NCBI GenBank assembly: GCA_018897535.1
Contig: JAHIKO010000052.1
Location: 1-36,812, forward strand
Source: Candidatus Dependentiae bacterium
GTDB lineage: Bacteria > Babelota > Babeliae > Babelales > UASB340
Direction: 5' to 3'
Length of the DNA stretch: 36,812 nt
Of the stretch, positions 32,225 through 36,812 are shown piece by piece. The number at the start of each line of letters is the position of its first letter. The first letter of the stretch is position 1. Made by a program: the position numbers and the translations under genes. Below the pieces are notes generated by a model, which saw nothing but the letters and a program-made list of their open reading frames with translations, was not told where the DNA came from and ran no database searches.

Positions 32225-33622
32225 TTATTCAAGATTTAAATTGCTTGGTTTTATAAAGCTAAAGTTCTCATGCCCAACATATAAAATTGGAATATTTTTC
32301 ATATTTGAAATTAGAATGGCATAATAAAAAAGTAGTTTTTTAAAATAATTCAAAAACCAGCTATCGTTTACAACCAAAAGCAGTATGTTTAAAGGACTGG
32401 ATTCCGGGTCCCAGACTTCGCGCAAGGCTTCGTCGGGCACGGCAAGCCCGGAATGACAATAAATATCTTTATCAAAAAAAAACTTTGAGTAAATGGTAGA
32501 CCCGGTGTCATCCCGGCCACCGAGCCGGGATCCAGTCTTTATATCTTTTTTAAAAAAAAACTCTGAGCAAATCATCGGTATAAAATTTACTTGATTATTA
32601 ATTTGAAAAATTTTACAATTATCCTTCCCCTTTGAAAAATTAAATCTATCAGCTAAAAACAGCTTTTTAGTCCACTCAATTTTATTAAAATTTTTTGGAA
32701 CTTTTTCTACAAACCAAAAGCTATGTTTTTTGTCATAAAAATAAATTATGCGACCCGACTCTACTTTATAAATTGTTTGATAATATTTGTTTTTTATACT
32801 CGATTTCTTTTGACTTCGTTGAGCTGTTAAAAATAAAACACTATTTTTGGGTAAAACATTTTCCCATAAATGTAATGTTTTTTCATACTCATTTAATGCA
32901 TACGGAAAATACGATTCAGGTGTTACAATAATTAACTTGTCATAATTTTTTGATATTTTATATAAATCAAGTGCCGATAATTGTTGATAAATCATCAGAG
33001 CAGCTGTATTTTCGTTATATCCATTATTAAAAGTTTTTATTACCGGTTTTAAATAAATTATTTTATTTCTTTCTAAAAAGTTTTTTGAAACGTCTTGATT
33101 AATATTGTAAAAATTAAAATTAATTAAATTTAATAAAAATAAAAAACTTTTATATCTACATAACAATATTAATGGGTTTATAAATGGATATCCCCAATTA
33201 TTATCTATAAAAAATAAAAGCTTATTAATTATAAAGTAAAAATATAAATAAAAGCTTGATATAAAAATTAAGATTTTAAAAAATAAATTTTTGGTTTTTA
33301 AAAATAAAAAATATATAAAACAAAAAATAATAACGGTTAAAAGTGTTAAATATAAAATTATAAATAAATATATAAATATAGTGTTATATAGACTAGCTTG
33401 CGATTTGTTTAATAATAACTCAAGTAACCATATTAGCTGTAAACTATAACCTACCGCAGCCCATAATAATCCTGAATAAATCGCAACTTTATAGTTATTT
33501 AAATTTTTTAAAGTTATAAATAAAATAATAAAAGCAGGAATAATTAAAAAACCAAGTTGATCTACAAAAAAATACGATAAAGTAAATAATACGCTTGAGT
33601 ATATTATACTTAAATATTTCAT
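32225..33622 (-). CDS. lnt: Apolipoprotein N-acyltransferase carrying in-frame palindromic insertions
   Basis: Lnt adds the third acyl chain to the N-terminal Cys of lipoproteins. Residues 1-140 hold about six or seven membrane helices, and the nitrilase domain follows. The catalytic triad looks intact: Glu236 (T-P-E-S), Lys298 (Y-D-K-K-H; family Y-x-K-x-H) and Cys352 (M-I-C-S-E; family G-I-C-Y-E). The closing V-N-D-S-W-F is present at about 418-423. Between Cys352 and that motif lie about 48 extra residues (362-409) compared with E. coli Lnt. They are encoded by two palindromic elements and a duplicated stretch (32396-32572). The start overlaps the stop of the preceding pseudopilin gene (ATGA). 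The overall length of 465 is otherwise short-normal. Confidence 0.85.
   Translation of the reverse strand: MKYLSIIYSSVLFTLSYFFVDQLGFLIIPAFIILFITLKNLNNYKVAIYSGLLWAAVGYSLQLIWLLELLLNKSQASLYNTIFIYLFIILYLTLLTVIIFCFIYFLFLKTKNLFFKILIFISSFYLYFYFIINKLLFFIDNNWGYPFINPLILLCRYKSFLFLLNLINFNFYNINQDVSKNFLERNKIIYLKPVIKTFNNGYNENTAALMIYQQLSALDLYKISKNYDKLIIVTPESYFPYALNEYEKTLHLWENVLPKNSVLFLTAQRSQKKSSIKNKYYQTIYKVESGRIIYFYDKKHSFWFVEKVPKNFNKIEWTKKLFLADRFNFSKGKDNCKIFQINNQVNFIPMICSEFFFKKDIKTGSRLGGRDDTGSTIYSKFFFDKDIYCHSGLAVPDEALREVWDPESSPLNILLLVVNDSWFLNYFKKLLFYYAILISNMKNIPILYVGHENFSFIKPSNLNLE
32396..32457. repeat. 62-bp palindromic element inside lnt
   Basis: The ends are inverted: ACTGGATTCCGGG at 32396-32408 and CCCGGAATGAC at 32447-32457. 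The core contains CTTCGCGCAAGGCTTCG (32416-32432), shared in degenerate form with 23085-23103 downstream of xer. G+C is about 60% against 25-30% around it. On the minus strand it encodes lnt residues about 389-409 without a stop. It resembles the Rickettsia palindromic element idea: a selfish repeat tolerated inside a protein. Confidence 0.75.
32463..32572. repeat. Direct duplication of lnt sequence around the palindromes
   Basis: About 32 bases starting ATATCTTT at 32463 recur at 32541 with few differences; the offset is 78 bases, exactly 26 codons. On the protein level F-F-F-K-K-D-I (about 355-361) and F-F-F-D-K-D-I (about 381-387) are the two copies. One palindrome lies between the copies and the other beyond one of them. 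Confidence 0.75.
32507..32536. repeat. 30-bp palindromic element inside lnt, opposite orientation
   Basis: Reads GTCATCCCGG at one end and CCGGGATCCAGT at the other, with GCCGGG/CCCGGC pairing around a six-base loop. Its termini match those of the 62-bp element with T/C exchange but in the opposite orientation, so it looks like a shortened copy of the same family. It encodes lnt residues about 363-372. Confidence 0.7.
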
Positions 33623-34086
33623 GATATTTTAAAGTTTTTTATAAAAATATTTTGCATAATTTTTTCAAATTCACAACTAATGCAAAAAAGTTGTTTTTTT
33701 GTATTTATATCATGTAAATAAACTTCTATTAAAAGAGACTTATTATTACTCTTTTGTAATTTATTAAAATAACAATTGGCAAAATAATTATATGCATGAT
33801 TTTTATCTATGTTTTTATTTATTAAATCTATAAGCTTATCAAGTCCATATGCGTAAAAAGCGCCTGTTTTATCAATTTGTTCATATATATTATCAAAATT
33901 TTTTTGCGCAATTTTTACAGCATGATTTAGTAAACAATCAGCCAAATAAAATTTTTTATAAAATTTTTCTTGTTCAAAAACAATATCGGAATATTGCGAA
34001 ATATTGTGCCATAGGCTCAACGAAGTAAGCGCAAAAAACATTGCTAAAAATATTGTCATAATAAGCGCAAATCCGGTTTTATTCAC
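33619..34086 (-). CDS. Pseudopilin-like protein, GspK/PilX-type N-terminus
   Basis: About 155 residues from GTG 34086; an in-frame TTG at 34092 is the alternative. The N-terminus V-N-K-T-G-F-A-L-I-M-T-I-F-L-A-M has the short basic leader and hydrophobic helix of class III prepilins but lacks Glu5, as in GspK/PilX-type minor pilins. The rest is helical. The start overlaps the preceding gene's stop by eight bases and its own stop overlaps the lnt start by four, so the genes are translationally coupled. Membership is inferred from the N-terminus and context. Confidence 0.65.
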   Translation of the reverse strand: MNKTGFALIMTIFLAMFFALTSLSLWHNISQYSDIVFEQEKFYKKFYLADCLLNHAVKIAQKNFDNIYEQIDKTGAFYAYGLDKLIDLINKNIDKNHAYNYFANCYFNKLQKSNNKSLLIEVYLHDINTKKQLFCISCEFEKIMQNIFIKNFKIS

Positions 34087-34579
34087 AAGCAATCACCCTA
34101 TTTCTTAATTTTATAAAAATATCTTGATTATTATACTTAATACTTACAGATAAAATATGCGCTTTTGTCTTGTCTAAATTAATATTAATTAAGAAATTTT
34201 TTATATCATAATTAAGCCGAGCAATATTCTTTTTAAGCCATTTTTTATTTAAATAATCATAAGAGCCTGAGATTCTAAATAACCCGTCTTGTTTTGCAAA
34301 ATAACTAACATCTGTGTCACTATGCATAATTTTAAATACAAAGTTTTTTATGTCCCAATTTATTACTTGATAATCGGCCATAGCAATATCACGATGTAAT
34401 AAACTATTAATAGATAAATTTCTTATATTTTTTCTATTTTCAGACAAATCAAAAAGTATGTTTTTATAATTTTTTGTAAAAAAAGAAAAACCAAGAAATA
34501 TAAAGATTGATAAAGAGCCCATATATATAACTAATTCAAATAAAGAAAAAGCTTTACATGCCGTATAATATTTAAGCAT
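34079..34579 (-). CDS. Minor pseudopilin (GspJ/PilW-like)
   Basis: About 166 residues from ATG 34579; an in-frame TTG at 34594 is less likely. The N-terminus carries C-K-A-F-S-L-F-E-L-V-I-Y-M-G-S-L: a prepilin peptidase site (Ala before Phe+1), Glu5, and the hydrophobic helix. The start is within the preceding stop (eight-base overlap). The globular part has alternating strands without a recognised family. It is the middle of three in a row, as GspI-GspJ-GspK are in type II secretion operons. Confidence 0.75.
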   Translation of the reverse strand: MLKYYTACKAFSLFELVIYMGSLSIFIFLGFSFFTKNYKNILFDLSENRKNIRNLSINSLLHRDIAMADYQVINWDIKNFVFKIMHSDTDVSYFAKQDGLFRISGSYDYLNKKWLKKNIARLNYDIKNFLININLDKTKAHILSVSIKYNNQDIFIKLRNRVIACE

Positions 34580-34871
34580 AATTTTTACCAACAAGCATTA
34601 CAGTATATTCACGATTTAAATATTTAATCTGATTTTTGACTATTACAAAATCAAAATAAGTTCCATTTTTATCCAAAATAATTTTATGATAATCACCGTC
34701 GCCAATATATAACTTATTACTTAAATCACTAATACAATCCGATCGTAATTTTGCAAAAAATTTTATTTTATTATTCAAATTTAAAAAATTTAAAAAAAAT
34801 AAAGAAAATATAGAAAAAATCGCAAAAGCAATTAAAAGTTCCAGCAAAAGAAAGGCTTTTTTAGACAACAT
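34572..34871 (-). CDS. Minor pseudopilin (GspI/PilV-like)
   Basis: 99 residues. The N-terminus S-K-K-A-F-L-L-L-E-L-L-I-A-F-A-I-F-S has the prepilin peptidase site (after Ala6, before Phe), Glu5 of the mature helix and a long hydrophobic stretch. This short size and position first in the I-J-K order fits GspI. The operon runs on to lnt, rplI and dnaB. Major pilin, ATPase and secretin genes are not in this window. Confidence 0.75.
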   Translation of the reverse strand: MLSKKAFLLLELLIAFAIFSIFSLFFLNFLNLNNKIKFFAKLRSDCISDLSNKLYIGDGDYHKIILDKNGTYFDFVIVKNQIKYLNREYTVMLVGKNYA

Positions 34872-34957
34872 TTAAATCTCAAAAAATAAACTACTTTAAT
34901 TTAATATTTCAAAAATATATTATCTATTTATCTTATATTAAATAAAGGAGATCGTTT

Positions 34958-36812
34958 ATGAAAAACCAAAAAAACTTTTTTTTACTTTTAATTACGCTAT
35001 TTTTAAATTTAACTTACTTAATTGCAATGCAAAGTCCAACAGCAACTCCACCTATGCCAAGTCCTGAAGAGATTGAAAAAATTATGGACTCACCGGAATT
35101 TAAGCAAATGATGGAAGAATTGGATAAAATATTTGGAGAAGAAGAGGAAGAAGATATAGATACAAAAGAAGATAAAAAAACGCCTGAAAAAGTTCTCGAT
35201 AAAAAAACAGAACCAGAAGCCAAAATAACTCCGGAAAAGCCTAAAACGATTGAAGAAAGTTTTAAATTACCGGCAAAGAGTGAAAAAGAATCCGATGATA
35301 AAATTGTAAAAAAATTGGACGCTCAAAAAGTCAAAGCTTTTAATTATTACATGGAACAATTAACACATATTTTGGGAATTATTGAACGTAAAATAAATAG
35401 TTTTGATTTAGGCATTGCATTTAAAGAAGAAATGGATCAAACCAGAATAAATAAAACACTAAATCAAATAAATATTTATATAAATTTTATAAAAAGCAAA
35501 CAACTTTATTTAAAAATATTTTATTTATCAATGTTTACAATGTTAAGAGAACTAATCTTAAGCACAATTAAAGAATTAAAAAAACTGGAACCTGATTTAA
35601 ACAATCCCGATTTGGTTGAAAAATCTTTTAATAGCGATTTTGAATATTTACAGAAGCTCGCAAAAAAAAGCGATAACAATATAGAATCGAACAAAATAAA
35701 ATTTAATAATTTACAAAAAAAGATAGAATCCATATTTAAAAAAGAACTAAAAGAAATAGAACAAAAACTTCTGCTTATAACACAAAATTCCCAAATAAAA
35801 GATGAATTAAATAAAAAAATTGAAAAACGAAAACAATTACAAAAAGAAGCTGAACGTAAAAAAGATTCAAAAGGCTCTTTTAGTGGATACCAGCCAAGCT
35901 ACAGACCCGGCTATTCCGGCTATCCAAGCTACTCAGGGCAAAGCAGCAGGCCAAGAAGTTATGATTCTTCCGGATATGGAAGCGGCTATAGTCCTTCGAG
36001 TTATGGTAGTTCAAGAGGTTTAAGTTCAGATTATTCTAAAAAAGATCGTGATTCGGATAGCGCAAAACCGTCTTCGGATACATCCAAAATATCTGACAAT
36101 AAAAAAGATTCTACTCCAAAAGTTGCTGTAAAGGGAGATAAGTTACAAGAAAAATATAATATTATCAAAAATTTAACAGATAAAAGTTTGAAATTGATAA
36201 ATGATATAAAAAATAAATTTGGCAATGGTAATATTGAAAATATTAAAGATATTTATGATTCAAAGCTTTTATCACAACTGGATAAAAATATATCTGAAAT
36301 AGAAAAAAATAAATCCGGAATTGATGAAAATCAATTAACAATAAAAGATTTAAGCAACAAACTAAATAATGAAATAATAAAAAATGCTTCTGTTTTAATA
36401 CCATTAGCTAAAAATAAAGATAAAAAAGAATCAGTTGCAGCTTTAAATATTCTTAATACACAAGATGATAAAATCAAACCGGCATTAAAAATTTATGAAG
36501 ATAATTTAGTAAAAGAAATTGAAAAACAAAAAAACAATCTTGAAATATTTACGAGTTCTTCAAATGATTTTGAATCTTTAAAAAATAATTTAAAGAATTT
36601 AAATCAAGCACCTAAATTTTCTCAAGAAAAAGTGTCTGAAATAAATAATCAAATTCAAGATTTAACCGTAAAAACATTAAAAGATTTTCCTGATCTAAAA
36701 ACTTTGGAGCAAATTGAAGACGGTATAGGAAAAGCTGATATAGATATAAAAGGTAGTATTTCTAAAATACAAACTGATGAAGACGTATATTCTGCATTAG
36801 ATAAAATAGAAA
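34958..36812 (+). CDS. Large secreted protein with Tyr/Ser/Gly-rich low-complexity region, cut by window edge
   Basis: The frame is open from ATG 34958 to the window end (618 codons, no stop); AAAGGAG seven bases upstream is the best ribosome site in the window. The signal peptide (1-23, ends I-A before M-Q) is followed by an acidic part (about 40-75), a Lys-rich helical part (80-300), and a low-complexity stretch at about 306-360. That stretch has ten Tyr in about 51 residues, in S/G-Y-S/G settings (G-Y-S-G-Y-P-S-Y-S-G). Long coiled-coil-like helices rich in Lys, Asn and Glu follow to the edge. I recognise no family. The prion-like composition resembles the FUS-type low-complexity domain. 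Confidence 0.8.
   Translation, partial: MKNQKNFFLLLITLFLNLTYLIAMQSPTATPPMPSPEEIEKIMDSPEFKQMMEELDKIFGEEEEEDIDTKEDKKTPEKVLDKKTEPEAKITPEKPKTIEESFKLPAKSEKESDDKIVKKLDAQKVKAFNYYMEQLTHILGIIERKINSFDLGIAFKEEMDQTRINKTLNQINIYINFIKSKQLYLKIFYLSMFTMLRELILSTIKELKKLEPDLNNPDLVEKSFNSDFEYLQKLAKKSDNNIESNKIKFNNLQKKIESIFKKELKEIEQKLLLITQNSQIKDELNKKIEKRKQLQKEAERKKDSKGSFSGYQPSYRPGYSGYPSYSGQSSRPRSYDSSGYGSGYSPSSYGSSRGLSSDYSKKDRDSDSAKPSSDTSKISDNKKDSTPKVAVKGDKLQEKYNIIKNLTDKSLKLINDIKNKFGNGNIENIKDIYDSKLLSQLDKNISEIEKNKSGIDENQLTIKDLSNKLNNEIIKNASVLIPLAKNKDKKESVAALNILNTQDDKIKPALKIYEDNLVKEIEKQKNNLEIFTSSSNDFESLKNNLKNLNQAPKFSQEKVSEINNQIQDLTVKTLKDFPDLKTLEQIEDGIGKADIDIKGSISKIQTDEDVYSALDKIE

Noticed and set aside
32225..33622. lnt as a pseudogene broken by repeats
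   Set aside because: The frame is continuous through both palindromes, all three catalytic residues and the C-terminal motif are intact, and the insert is a multiple of three.
35820..36023. Plus-strand frame rich in Ala, Thr, Pro and Gln
   Set aside because: It is a shifted reading of the Tyr/Ser/Gly-rich stretch in the long secreted-protein frame, which has the signal peptide and ribosome site.

Overview
The window is AT-rich (about 30% G+C by eye) and densely coded, and it uses the standard code (TGA is a normal stop, e.g. in recA and gmk). It looks like a Gram-negative-type, host-associated bacterium with a reduced genome. It has LptF/G, Lnt and type II/IV pseudopilins, but also RNase Y with YmdB, an archaeal-type ProS and an archaeal-type Ogg, plus many short secreted proteins and eukaryote-like repeat proteins. 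This mix best fits Candidatus Dependentiae (TM6/Babeliae), intracellular symbionts of protists. That placement is an inference from gene content, not a phylogeny.

Layout. 1-2906 (minus): a truncated secreted LRR protein, an oligosaccharide flippase-like protein and a membrane-anchored Asn-rich protein. 3106-6363 (plus): a leader with a possible attenuator, a CarD-like regulator, miaA and a secreted LRR protein. 6498-10844 (plus): ppiD/surA-like chaperone, recA, infC, rpmI, rplT. 10935-15957 (plus): a ZapB-like coiled coil, zapA, rny, ymdB, an LptF/G permease and an EamA transporter. 16020-20456 (minus): an operon with a pentameric ligand-gated ion channel (pLGIC) homologue, a secreted degenerate-phosphatase/LIVBP fusion and gmk. 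20582-26213: proS, a Xer recombinase, an inverted-repeat cassette, ogg (minus), dnaN and recF. 26214-26799: an intergenic region with a probable small RNA and two terminators. 26800-30254: secreted proteins (cysteine string, degenerate J-domain, acidic protein, LRR protein) around ruvC. 30294-34871 (minus): three pseudopilins, lnt carrying in-frame palindromic elements, rplI and dnaB. 34958-end (plus): a large secreted protein with a Tyr/Ser/Gly-rich low-complexity stretch, cut by the window edge.

The best candidate for an undescribed system is the 16612-20456 gene pair. One gene encodes a pLGIC-type channel with an extra N-terminal eight-helix membrane module built from an internal duplication. 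The next encodes a periplasmic protein that joins a metal-site-less PPP-phosphatase-like domain to a leucine/branched-chain amino-acid-type binding protein. Together they suggest a solute-sensing ion channel with a separate ligand-binding subunit.

A second theme is the secreted protein set. It includes a tail resembling the palmitoylated cysteine string of eukaryotic CSP/DNAJC5, a small J-domain-like protein that has lost HPD, LRR proteins with ribonuclease-inhibitor-type repeats, and a FUS-like low-complexity protein. These are plausible host-directed factors. A third theme is palindromic repeats, two of them inside the lnt reading frame.
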